From Arthrobacter sp. StoSoilB5 (GTDB lineage Bacteria; Actinomycetota; Actinomycetes; Actinomycetales; Micrococcaceae), in NCBI RefSeq assembly GCF_019977235.1, contig NZ_AP024646.1, positions 1,178,001-1,242,000 on the forward strand: a stretch of 64,000 bases of DNA, given 5' to 3'. Below, one piece after another: positions 8,469 through 16,476 of this stretch (its first letter is position 1; each line of letters starts with the position of its first letter). Made by a program: the position numbers and the translations under genes. Under the pieces are notes generated by a model that was not told the origin of the DNA, searched no databases, and saw nothing but the letters and a program-made list of their open reading frames with translations.

Positions 8469-10814
8469 CTACGCCAATGCCCGCACCTGAACCGGCGTCA
8501 GCATCTCGCGCTCAAACCCCACCACACGCCGCGGCCCGTGCAGGATCACCTCATGGGTCTGCACATCACAGGTACTCGACGTAGAAACATGCAGTTTCAC
8601 CAAGCCAGGTGTCACCACGCGCTGGAGGTCCAGCCCCGTGAAGGACGTGCGGTCCGCGTGGACCACAAAATCCACGACGGCGGACGCGCCGGCTTCCAGC
8701 TCCACGCGGGCGTAGCCGATGAGCTCGCGCATGGGACGAACCACCTCGCCTACAGGGTCCTCCAGGTACAGCTGCACCACTTCGGCGCCGCCCACGCCGC
8801 CGACATTGCGCACCGTACAACTGACGGTGACCGAGTCCGACGTCGACATTGCGGGAGAGCTGCACTGGTGGTCTGAGAGCTCAAAGCTGGTATAGGACAG
8901 GCCGTGTCCGAACCCGAAAAGCGGCGACGGGTTCAGTGCGCTCACTTCAGTAGGTCCTGCCAACCGTGAGTGAAGGTAGGTTCCGGGTTGGCCGCCGGGG
9001 GAGCGCGGCACGGAGACCGGCAGCTTTCCGGAGGGATTGACGACGCCAGTCAGCACGTCCCAAAGTGCCTCGCCGCCCTCTTCGCCCGGGAAGAAACCTT
9101 GAACGATCGCATCGGCCCGGTCTACGAAGTCACCCAATGCATAGGGTCGCCCGCTCAGTACCACTACGACAACGCGCGTCCCGGCCTCGGAAGAAGCTGT
9201 GAGGATCCGGTCCAGCATGTGGTGCTGGTCCCCGGGAAGGCGGAGATCGGCGGCGTCGTTTCCTTCGCCTGAGGTGCCCCGGCCGAACAGTCCAGCGTTG
9301 TCGCCAACAACCACAACGCAGGTATCACTGGAGGCAGCGACGTCGCACGCTGCGGAAATCTCGGCCTCCGAGGCTGATTCGCAATTCCCCGTCACGGACC
9401 TCGTCACGGACTGGAAACGGGAGGAAGCCACACCCGCAACTGTAGGCACGTAAATTCCCATCGGCACATCCGGGTGGGATGCACCCACATGCGCATCAAA
9501 GGAGTAGCAGCCGAGCATCGCGAAGGGGTCGTCAGCCAGCGGTCCAACAACGCCGATGGTTCCGGAGCCCGAAAGTGGCAAAGCCGGCGCCCCTGAAAAC
9601 GGTCGATTGCTCAGCAACACCAACGACTGTGCTGCGAGCTGACGGGCCAACGCCCGGTCCTCGGCAGGATCCAGTTCAAGAGGGCCGGAAAGGGCAGCTG
9701 GCGCTACAGAGAAATCAGGCGACAAAAGACCAAGCTCGGCCTTCTGGGTAAGAACCCGTCTCAGTGCCGAGTCAACCACGGATTCGTCCACGGCACCCTC
9801 ACGGACCCGCTCCGCCAGCGGCTCACCGAAGCAGTTGACGGTGGGAAGCTCAACGTCGACGCCGGCCCGCAGCGCCAGCACCGCGGCGTCACCGGAATCG
9901 GCGGCCACACCGTGCGTGACGTCCAGGAACGCAACACCAAAGTAGTCGGCCACCACCGTGCCGGCGAAGCCCCACTCCTCACGGAGCAGCCCGGTGAGTA
10001 GGTCGCGGTTCGCGGCGGCTGGTACGCCGTCGACGTCGGTATAGGCGTGCATCACGGAACGCGCGCCGCCGTGCCGGATCGCCATTTCAAACGGCGGCAG
10101 CATGACGTCGGCGAGTTCGCGGGGGCCCATGGAAACGGGGGCGTGGTTGCGGCCTGCCTGGGAGGCGGAGTAGCCGACGAAGTGCTTGAGGGTGGCGACA
10201 ATTCCGGTGGATTCGAGCCCCTGGACGTAGGCGGTGGCTACCGTGCCCACCAGGTAGGGGTCCTCACCGATGGTTTCCTCCACCCGGCCCCATCGGAAAT
10301 CCCGGACGACGTCGAGCACGGGAGCCAGGCCCTGATGGACGCCCAGGTTACGCATCGACGAGCCGATCCTGACCGCCATCTCCCGTACCAAAGCGGGGTT
10401 GAACGTGGCACCCCAAGCCAGGGGGACCGGGAAAGCCGTTGCCTTCCACGCCGCCAAACCGGCCAGGCATTCCTCATGCACCTGCGCCGGAATTCCGAAC
10501 CGGGACGCTGCCATGATCTGCTCCTGCGCGGCCGCAAGGCGCCGGGCGCCCTCGGATGGCTCCACCGGGACGGTGCCGTACATGCGCGTTATCTGGCCCA
10601 ACCCATGGGAGATGACCTCGTCCCAGGAGCGCGTATCGCCCGCCATCTGGCTCTGGAGGGGTGCCACGGAATCGCCGTCGCTGGAGGCGTTGACCCACAC
10701 GCCCACCAGTTGGGCGAGCTTTTCTTCCAAGGTCATTTCCCGGATGAGGTGTTCTACCGCGGCCGGGATGGGGACGCGGGCAAGTGCTTGCTGTTCAGCG
10801 GCGCCGCTGCTCAC
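8469..10814 (-). CDS. Glycoside hydrolase family 3 (beta-glucosidase/beta-xylosidase type)
   Basis: 781 residues with no signal peptide, so likely cytoplasmic. The GTG start has AAGGAG 6 bases upstream. Domain order is the family 3 one: a TIM barrel with FRWGRVEETIGEDP near residues 173-186 and KHF near 210, the nucleophile Asp near 290 in VVADYFGV, then an alpha/beta sandwich domain (residues about 390-620), and a C-terminal fibronectin type III-like domain ending around 760. It should release terminal beta-linked sugars from imported oligosaccharides. It is divergent from the Gfo/Idh gene, with the shared control region carrying GAAACTTTC-like boxes. The exact sugar (glucose or xylose) is not readable. 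Confidence 0.94.
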   Translation of the reverse strand: MSSGAAEQQALARVPIPAAVEHLIREMTLEEKLAQLVGVWVNASSDGDSVAPLQSQMAGDTRSWDEVISHGLGQITRMYGTVPVEPSEGARRLAAAQEQIMAASRFGIPAQVHEECLAGLAAWKATAFPVPLAWGATFNPALVREMAVRIGSSMRNLGVHQGLAPVLDVVRDFRWGRVEETIGEDPYLVGTVATAYVQGLESTGIVATLKHFVGYSASQAGRNHAPVSMGPRELADVMLPPFEMAIRHGGARSVMHAYTDVDGVPAAANRDLLTGLLREEWGFAGTVVADYFGVAFLDVTHGVAADSGDAAVLALRAGVDVELPTVNCFGEPLAERVREGAVDESVVDSALRRVLTQKAELGLLSPDFSVAPAALSGPLELDPAEDRALARQLAAQSLVLLSNRPFSGAPALPLSGSGTIGVVGPLADDPFAMLGCYSFDAHVGASHPDVPMGIYVPTVAGVASSRFQSVTRSVTGNCESASEAEISAACDVAASSDTCVVVVGDNAGLFGRGTSGEGNDAADLRLPGDQHHMLDRILTASSEAGTRVVVVVLSGRPYALGDFVDRADAIVQGFFPGEEGGEALWDVLTGVVNPSGKLPVSVPRSPGGQPGTYLHSRLAGPTEVSALNPSPLFGFGHGLSYTSFELSDHQCSSPAMSTSDSVTVSCTVRNVGGVGGAEVVQLYLEDPVGEVVRPMRELIGYARVELEAGASAVVDFVVHADRTSFTGLDLQRVVTPGLVKLHVSTSSTCDVQTHEVILHGPRRVVGFEREMLTPVQVRALA

Positions 10815-10846
10815 AGGTTTCTCCTTGGGTTGATGGGCGATTTTTA

Positions 10847-10877
10847 GAAACTATCAGAAACTTACAATTAGTTTCTA
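10847..10877. promoter_or_regulatory. Cluster of GAAACTTTC-like operator boxes near the GH3 start
   Basis: GAAACTATC (10847-10855) and GAAACTTAC (10857-10865) each differ by one base from the palindromic GAAAnTTTC form. TAGAAACT (10845-10852) and AGTTTCTA (10870-10877) form an inverted pair. They sit 30-60 bases upstream of the GH3 start, where a LacI repressor would block transcription. Assignment to the LacI gene at 13882 is inference. Confidence 0.55.
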
Positions 10878-10966
10878 GGGCCAAAATGTGTTGATTTACG
10901 AGCAGATTCTTCATAGCGTTGACGCATCACGGTGCCAACGCGGGCAGTTGGCATGGTTGATAATCA

Positions 10967-10975
10967 GAAACTTTC
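10967..10975. promoter_or_regulatory. Perfect GAAACTTTC operator upstream of the Gfo/Idh gene
   Basis: GAAACTTTC is an exact GAAA-n-TTTC dyad, in the context TCAGAAACTTTCGG, 40 bases upstream of the ATG at 11015. The ten bases TCAGAAACTT are shared with 10854-10863 on the GH3 side. Actinobacterial LacI regulators of xylan and glucan genes are known to use GAAAnTTTC-like sites. Confidence 0.55.
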
Positions 10976-11014
10976 GGACACTATTCGAGTAAAAACCCGT
11001 TGGAGAAACCTCAT

Positions 11015-12121
11015 ATGCAGACGTACAGAGTGGCCATCGTTGGAACGGGCGGGATCGCTGCCGTGCACGCGTCCAACCTGGCCCGCACCGACAACAGGGC
11101 AGAGTTGGTGGCTGCGTGCGACGTCGACGACGCACGGCTGCAGGCTTTTGCCGATGAACACGCAATCGCTGGCCGATACCAAAGCCTTACCACGTTGCTT
11201 GCCGAAGCCAAGCCGGACATCGTGCACCTTTGCACTCCGCCGATGATGCACATCGATCATGCCATCGAGTGCCTCGAAGCGGGTGTGCATGTCCTGTCCG
11301 AGAAACCACCAGCGCTCAGCCTCGCGGACTTCGACCGCCTCAACGACGCCCAAACCAAGGGCGGCGCGCAGTTCTCCTGCGTCTTCCAGCACCGCTTTGG
11401 CGATGCATCGGCGGCAGCACGTTCCTTGATCGGCGGAAGCGACTTCGGACGTGCCCTCGTTGCCCGCTGCGACACGCTCTGGTACAGGCCGGATGAGTAT
11501 TTCGACCTCCCGTGGCGGGGCACCTGGAAGGCGGAAGGCGGTGGTCCAACCATGGGCCACGGCATCCACCAGTTCGATCTCCTCCTTCACCTGCTCGGCC
11601 CTTGGGAAGAAGTCACGGCCATCGCCTCCCGGCAAGCCCGGGCAACGTCCACCGAGGATTTCTCGGCCGCCTTGGTGCGCTTCGAAAATGGTGCCGCGGC
11701 CACAGTCATCAACTCCCTGCTCTCGCCCCGCGAAACCTCGGAGATCCGCGTCGACTGCGAGTTCGCCACCATCGAGCTCAGCCACCTGTATGGCTACGGC
11801 ACCAAGGACTGGACCATCACGGCGGCACCTGGCCATGAGGACCATGTGGCGGGTGCTTGGTCTGCTGAACCTTTGGAGCGGGGGAGCGGCCACTCGGCAC
11901 AGTTCCTGGCGATGTATGACGCGCTCGACGCCGGACTCCCGCTCCCAGCCGGAGCGGACTCAGCGAGGCAAACACTTGAGTTCGCTGCCGCAATCTACGC
12001 CTCCGCCTTCACAGGGAAGCCGGTTCGCCGCGGGGAAATCGTTCCTGGCCACGCTTTCTACGCAGGCATGGATGGGGAGGGCCGCGGGACGCGCGTCCTG
12101 GCTTCCACTGCCCGCTCCTGA
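11015..12121 (+). CDS. Gfo/Idh/MocA family NAD(P)-dependent oxidoreductase
   Basis: 368 residues from ATG 11015, which has GGAGAA 9 bases upstream. The Rossmann motif is VAIVGTGGIAAVHA at residues 6-19; the family EKP triad is at residues 96-98 in HVLSEKPPALS. The C-terminal domain has the GHGIHQFDLLLHLLGP segment with the histidine typical of Gfo/Idh catalytic sites. These enzymes oxidise or isomerise sugars, inositols and sugar derivatives. It starts the plus-strand operon with the PmoA-like, cupin and LacI genes, so it probably acts on a sugar derivative released by GH3. Confidence 0.92.
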   Translation: MQTYRVAIVGTGGIAAVHASNLARTDNRAELVAACDVDDARLQAFADEHAIAGRYQSLTTLLAEAKPDIVHLCTPPMMHIDHAIECLEAGVHVLSEKPPALSLADFDRLNDAQTKGGAQFSCVFQHRFGDASAAARSLIGGSDFGRALVARCDTLWYRPDEYFDLPWRGTWKAEGGGPTMGHGIHQFDLLLHLLGPWEEVTAIASRQARATSTEDFSAALVRFENGAAATVINSLLSPRETSEIRVDCEFATIELSHLYGYGTKDWTITAAPGHEDHVAGAWSAEPLERGSGHSAQFLAMYDALDAGLPLPAGADSARQTLEFAAAIYASAFTGKPVRRGEIVPGHAFYAGMDGEGRGTRVLASTARS

Positions 12122-12147
12122 ACCACCACCGACTCAACGGAGAATCA

Positions 12148-13110
12148 ATGACCACGTCAGCCCAAACCGCCCAGAGCACCGCCCTCAGCTATTTCGACGA
12201 CGGCCGTTCCCTGACTTTCAAGGCCGGTGGCCAGAACATTGCAACATATACGTACCGCCCCACCGACGAACAGTATGAAAGCCCCCGCCCCTTCTTCCAC
12301 CCGCTCACCACCTTGGGCGGCGACGAAGTTACTATCTCCCGCCCGTGGGACCACGTCTGGCATAAAGGACTTTCCTGGGCGCTGCCAAATATGGGGGAGC
12401 ACAACTTCTGGGGTGGCGCGACGTACACACGCGAGACCGGCTACGCGAACCTGGACAACAACGGCGCCATGAACCATGAGGCCTTCAGTTACATCGAGGA
12501 ATCTGCGTCTACGATTTCCGCCGCTGAGTCCCTGCTCTGGACGGCGCAGCCAACCGGGCCCGGTCAACAGGGTTTGCCCCTCGTCAGGGAGCAGCGCCGC
12601 TTTGCCATCCAACTGCTGCCAGCTGGAAACTCGTGGGCACTCCTTTTCGAAACCGGGATGAGCAACGTCTCCGGCGCTGAGATCGGCATCGGAAGCCCTA
12701 CTACGGAAGGTCGGGACAACGCAGGGTATGGCGGCCTGTTCTGGCGCGGTCCCCGGTCCTTCACCGGCGGCGAGTTCCGCTCCTCAGCGGGGACTGGTGC
12801 GGACGAGTTCATGGGCACGCGGTCACCATGGATTGCTTTCACCGGCCAGCACGACGTCACTTGCCGGAAGTCGAGCATCATGTTCGTGGAGGACCAGGCC
12901 AACGTGGGTGCACCCAACCAATGGTTTGCCCGCTCGTCGATGTTCGCCTGCCTGGGGTCCGCGCCGTTCTTCAGCGAAGTAGTCCCGCTAAAGGTCGGGG
13001 AACCGCTCAAGTACCGGTACGCCGTCGTGATTGCTGACGGTTCCCTTGAGGATGACCAAGCCGCTGCGCTCGCGGACGCTGCCACGGCCGCATTGGATGG
13101 TTGGGCCTAA
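12148..13110 (+). CDS. PmoA-like family protein (DUF6807)
   Basis: 320 residues; ATG is preceded by GGAGA at a good distance. The sequence carries the conserved core of this family: RPFFHPLTTLGGDEVTISRPWDHVWHKGLSW near residues 46-77 and NFWGG around 85, and a C-terminal MFACLGSAPFF region. The name PmoA comes from an old methane-oxygenase annotation; there is no evidence of methane oxidation here. Members are usually encoded beside Gfo/Idh oxidoreductases in sugar-degradation clusters, as here. Its stop overlaps the next ATG by one base (TAATG), showing coupling. Confidence 0.87.
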   Translation: MTTSAQTAQSTALSYFDDGRSLTFKAGGQNIATYTYRPTDEQYESPRPFFHPLTTLGGDEVTISRPWDHVWHKGLSWALPNMGEHNFWGGATYTRETGYANLDNNGAMNHEAFSYIEESASTISAAESLLWTAQPTGPGQQGLPLVREQRRFAIQLLPAGNSWALLFETGMSNVSGAEIGIGSPTTEGRDNAGYGGLFWRGPRSFTGGEFRSSAGTGADEFMGTRSPWIAFTGQHDVTCRKSSIMFVEDQANVGAPNQWFARSSMFACLGSAPFFSEVVPLKVGEPLKYRYAVVIADGSLEDDQAAALADAATAALDGWA

Positions 13111-13856
13111 TGTGCACTTCATTCCCGGGCGCAACTGCCGTGTCCGAAGTCAGCATCTACAACTGGCCAAGTGAGGACGGTGAGGCCGGCGGGTCACCGC
13201 ACCTGCACACGGCATCGGCGGAGGCGTACGTCGTCCTGGAAGGAACCGGCCGACTGGAGACGCTGGACTCGCGTGGCTTCACTACTACGGATCTGGCACC
13301 AGGCACGGTGGTCTGGTTCACGCCTGGAACTGTCCACCGCGCGATCAACGATTCCCTGGACCTCAAGGTGCTGATCGTCATGCAGAACGCCGGTCTTCCC
13401 GAGAACGGCGACGCAGTGATGACCTTCCCGCTGGAGCACCTGGTTGACGTCGAGACCTACTCGCGCGCCGCTGTGCTTCCGTCCAAGGACGCTGACGGCG
13501 GTGACCCGGCTGCGGAGGCGGCTGCGCGGCGTCGTCGGGACCTGGCTTTGGAGGGGTATCTGGAGCTGAAGGAGGCCGTGATGAAGTCCGGCGTTTCGGC
13601 GTTGGCCGAGTTTCATGCCGCCGCTGTCCGATTGGTGAGTGACCGGGCCGGAACGTGGCGCGGCTATTTGGCCGAAGGGGCGGCGCGGCAGGCCGAGCTC
13701 ACCCAGGGCAATTTGGACTCTCTCGAGTCGATGGAAAGTTTCTACTTGCAGGACTCGAGGACTACGATGGGCGAACGGAAAACCCGCAGGATTTATGGCA
13801 TGTGCGGCCGAATCCAGACATGGGAACTTTCCGAAACTATTGCCGCTGGGGGGTGA
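13110..13856 (+). CDS. Cupin domain protein with C-terminal helical extension
   Basis: About 248 residues from ATG 13110 in TAATG, overlapping the stop of the PmoA-like gene; TTG 13101 is a less likely start. A cupin core (residues about 20-110) has the HLHTASAEAYVVLEGTG metal-ligand motif and the second motif GTVVWFTPGTVHRAI. A charged, alanine-rich helical extension follows (residues about 130-230). Cupins in such operons often act as sugar isomerases or binding proteins; which one is not deducible. Its end overlaps a possible LacI box just before the regulator gene. Confidence 0.86.
   Translation: MCTSFPGATAVSEVSIYNWPSEDGEAGGSPHLHTASAEAYVVLEGTGRLETLDSRGFTTTDLAPGTVVWFTPGTVHRAINDSLDLKVLIVMQNAGLPENGDAVMTFPLEHLVDVETYSRAAVLPSKDADGGDPAAEAAARRRRDLALEGYLELKEAVMKSGVSALAEFHAAAVRLVSDRAGTWRGYLAEGAARQAELTQGNLDSLESMESFYLQDSRTTMGERKTRRIYGMCGRIQTWELSETIAAGG
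13823..13841. promoter_or_regulatory. Imperfect GAAACTTTC-like boxes ahead of the LacI gene
   Basis: GGAACTTTC (13823-13831, one mismatch) and GAAACTATT (13833-13841, two mismatches) lie 40-60 bases before the LacI start, inside the end of the cupin gene. They could allow autoregulation or a roadblock; evidence is similarity to the boxes at 10847-10975 only. Confidence 0.35.
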
Positions 13857-13881
13857 TCCCCGGCCGAAAGGGGTGCGTTCC

Positions 13882-14904
13882 ATGGTGACCAAGCAGGACT
13901 CTGGGCGGGCGACGATCAGCGAGATCGCCCGCGAAGCCGGAGTGTCCGTGCCCACGGTTTCCAAGGTCCTTAATGGCCACGCCCATGTGGCAGCGGCTAC
14001 GCGCGCCCGGGTAGAAGAAATCATCGCCAAGCGCGACTATGCCCGCAGGCCGGCAAAGCGCAGCAAGAAGGCTGGGCTCGTTGACCTCGTGTTCCCGGGG
14101 CTGGCCTCGGAATGGGCATGCGAAATCATTGAAGGCGTTGAGCGCGTGGCCCAGGAAGCCGGGTATGGCACCGTGGTCAGCAGCCTGTCCCTGGACGGAT
14201 CGCGGATTCGCCCGTGGCTGGCGAACCTCGCCGAGCGGAAGTCCGACGGCGTGTTGCTCGCCGTGTACGAACTGGACTCCAAGCAGATCCAACGCATAAA
14301 GGCCCTCGGAATCCCGGTGATCCTGATCGACCCCGTAGGCCAGCCGGGGCCGGACCTCATGACCGTGGGCGCTGCGAACTGGGATGGCGCCTTCTCAGCT
14401 ACCGAGCATCTTTTGAAACTCGGTCATAAGCGCATTGGCATGATCGGCGGCCGCGAGGACCTGCAGTGCAGTGGCGCCCGTGAAGACGGATACCTGGCTG
14501 CCCTGCGCCGGGGTGGTGTTGAAGCTGATTCTTCGTTGATGGTGCCGGGCGATTTCTCCACGGAATCCGGCGCCCGTGGGACCGAGGCTCTCCTGGCCTT
14601 GGATGACAGGCCCACCGCCATCTTCACGGGCAATGATGCACAAGCCCTCGGTGCCTACCGTGCTGCTCGTTCTGCGGGGCTGCGGATCCCGGAGGACCTC
14701 TCAATCATCGGCTTCGACGATATCCCTGCCGCTGAATGGATCGAACCAGGCCTCACTACGGTCCGCCAGCCCGTGGTCCAGATGGCTGAGACGGCAATGC
14801 GCGCGCTACTCCGGCATCTCGAAGGCGACGAGGAGTTGCCGCAGCGGATCGAGCTCGGAACGGAGCTTGTGGTGCGGGGCTCGACGGCGGCGCCACGCCC
14901 TTAA
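13882..14904 (+). CDS. LacI family transcriptional regulator
   Basis: 340 residues from ATG 13882, with AAAGGGG about 9 bases upstream; a longer open frame extends further 5' but lacks the family start. The N-terminal helix-turn-helix reads ATISEIAREAGVSVPTVSKVLNG, and the hinge follows with ARRPAKR. The periplasmic-binding-like effector domain includes the GLASEWACEIIEGVERVAQEAGYG and IIGFDDIPAAEWIEPGLTTVRQP segments. It ends the Gfo-PmoA-cupin operon and most likely represses it and GH3 until an inducing sugar is present. Confidence 0.94.
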   Translation: MVTKQDSGRATISEIAREAGVSVPTVSKVLNGHAHVAAATRARVEEIIAKRDYARRPAKRSKKAGLVDLVFPGLASEWACEIIEGVERVAQEAGYGTVVSSLSLDGSRIRPWLANLAERKSDGVLLAVYELDSKQIQRIKALGIPVILIDPVGQPGPDLMTVGAANWDGAFSATEHLLKLGHKRIGMIGGREDLQCSGAREDGYLAALRRGGVEADSSLMVPGDFSTESGARGTEALLALDDRPTAIFTGNDAQALGAYRAARSAGLRIPEDLSIIGFDDIPAAEWIEPGLTTVRQPVVQMAETAMRALLRHLEGDEELPQRIELGTELVVRGSTAAPRP

Positions 14905-14919
14905 GGGTGCGGCTGGAGC

Positions 14920-15348
14920 TTAGCCCCGGCCCATGCTCGTCGACGGGTCTTGGTCGCCTTCGGAGGGGTCTGCCCGGAGTTCGTCCGGGGTTCCATCCGG
15001 CAGGCCTGCCGGTCCGGGGACGTCGCCCGAAGGGGCCTGAACGTTGTCGTCCGTTTCCATGCCTTGGCCAGTAGCGGCGTCGGGTCCTGGCTCGTTCTGG
15101 CGTTCGCCGGAGTCACTCGCAGCTGTGTCGCTCGTAGCTGCATTGTGACGCGGGGTTGTCGGGTTGCCCTGGTCAGGCGACTCGGAGTCCATCGCGTTTG
15201 AACCTTCGCTGATGGAGGAGTGGACTTGGATGTCGTCATCCTTCGCGCCGGGCTCGGGCACATGTTGATCGTCCACTGGATCCGAGGTGCCGGCCAGGTC
15301 TTCCATCGCGTTTTCGGCGGCTTTGCGGATGCTGTCTTCAACGCCCAT
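14920..15348 (-). CDS. Small acidic, low-complexity hypothetical protein
   Basis: About 142 residues from ATG 15348, chosen because AAAGGAGA lies just upstream; the first 6 residues of a longer frame are excluded. A short N-terminal helix (GVEDSIRKAAENAMEDLAG) is followed by a disordered, Asp/Glu/Pro/Ser/Gly-rich region. No enzymatic motif is seen. The gene converges on the LacI gene. A palindrome (15399-15414) lies in its promoter region, about 50 bases upstream. A stress-type or nucleoid-associated role is possible but not supported directly. Confidence 0.6.
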   Translation of the reverse strand: MGVEDSIRKAAENAMEDLAGTSDPVDDQHVPEPGAKDDDIQVHSSISEGSNAMDSESPDQGNPTTPRHNAATSDTAASDSGERQNEPGPDAATGQGMETDDNVQAPSGDVPGPAGLPDGTPDELRADPSEGDQDPSTSMGRG

Positions 15349-15398
15349 CAGATGTCTCCTTTGCACGAATGGGTCCGGTGCTCGGACTCGAATAATAT

Positions 15399-15414
15399 AG
15401 TAAGCCTACTTACT
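15399..15414. promoter_or_regulatory. Palindrome AGTAAG-CCTA-CTTACT upstream of the acidic protein gene
   Basis: AGTAAG (15399-15404) and CTTACT (15409-15414) are a perfect 6-base inverted repeat with a 4-base spacer, in an AT-rich patch (AATAATATAG precedes it). Its place about 50 bases upstream of the 15348 start fits an operator. The binding protein is unknown. Confidence 0.45.
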
Positions 15415-15617
15415 TTCTGTTCGATGTAACACCCTGCCCGGATTGACAAAGTGACCCAATCAGGTTCGTCAATCTGCAGGTCAACGCATGGAGTGCCGCA
15501 CTTTGTACCGTTGATCGTTGGAGGATATGGTGTCTTCAGACCGTTTTGCAGAGGGCGGCGATATTCGCTCCTTTGCTGTCTGCTGGGGACGCTTTTCAGT
15601 CAGTAGGAACGTGCCAC

Positions 15618-16355
15618 ATGGTCAACCCCCGCCCCGAGCAGGAAGCTCTCCAGAACGGATATTTTCTGGATCTCGTCCTGGGCAGCGAAGACGTCGAGGC
15701 TTTTCTCGGCGATCTCGCTTCTTTCTCGGCAGAGAGCCTCTCACACCGCAAGTCCCCTGTTTATTGCGGCATCACAGTCCTTCGGCGCAAGAAGTCAGCC
15801 ACGGCTGCCAGCAGTGACGACCGTGCCCGCGTCATGGACGAACTCCAAAACACCTTTGAGGGACCGTGTCTTACGGCCATGGACAAGCTGACGTCTGTGT
15901 TGGTCCCGGACCTTCTCCGCGAACACCGTTGGCCGGAATATGTCGAGGCCGCTTCCCATCAGGGGCTTCGGTCCATCCTGAGCGTGCCGCTGCTGGTCGA
16001 GGGGGATACCCGTGCTGCTCTCAATCTATACTCCGAGCGGACCCACGCGTTCAGCCACGATGACGTAGAACGTGCCGAGGTGTTTGCTTCGCATGCTTCC
16101 AAGTCCTTGCGGCTCGCGTTGAAGATCGCCCAACTCAGCGATGCACGGAACGATCTCGCCGCTGCGATGCAGTCGCGCACGGTGATCGACCTGGCCGTGG
16201 GCGCCATCATGGCGCAGAACCACTGCAGCCAGGAGGAAGCATTCACCATCCTGCGTACGGCGTCCAGCAATCGAAACATCAAACTGCGGCATTTGGCCCA
16301 GTCGATCATCGCCGCAGTGTCCTCGGGGAAGGTTACAACCCACTTCGAGGAGTAG
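15618..16355 (+). CDS. GAF and ANTAR domain RNA-binding regulator
   Basis: About 245 residues from ATG 15618 (AGGAA upstream); other starts upstream (15546) would only add unconserved residues. Residues about 15-165 form a GAF sensor domain (GLRSILSVPLLVEGDTRAALNLYSE). The last 75 residues are an ANTAR domain, including AMQSRTVIDLAVGAIMAQ and the motif region with the HCSQEEAFTILRTAS segment. ANTAR proteins bind paired-hexaloop RNAs and prevent termination. It is probably a light, redox or ligand sensor whose target is not visible here. Confidence 0.9.
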   Translation: MVNPRPEQEALQNGYFLDLVLGSEDVEAFLGDLASFSAESLSHRKSPVYCGITVLRRKKSATAASSDDRARVMDELQNTFEGPCLTAMDKLTSVLVPDLLREHRWPEYVEAASHQGLRSILSVPLLVEGDTRAALNLYSERTHAFSHDDVERAEVFASHASKSLRLALKIAQLSDARNDLAAAMQSRTVIDLAVGAIMAQNHCSQEEAFTILRTASSNRNIKLRHLAQSIIAAVSSGKVTTHFEE

Positions 16356-16476
16356 GGCTGGGATTCTGCAGGATCGTTCCCTCGACCAATAGGAATGGAC
16401 AAACTGCGGGCCTTCGACCGTCCGCCCCGCGAACTCGTTTCGTAACCCGAAGCAACCATGCAGCAGACTTGGGTGG

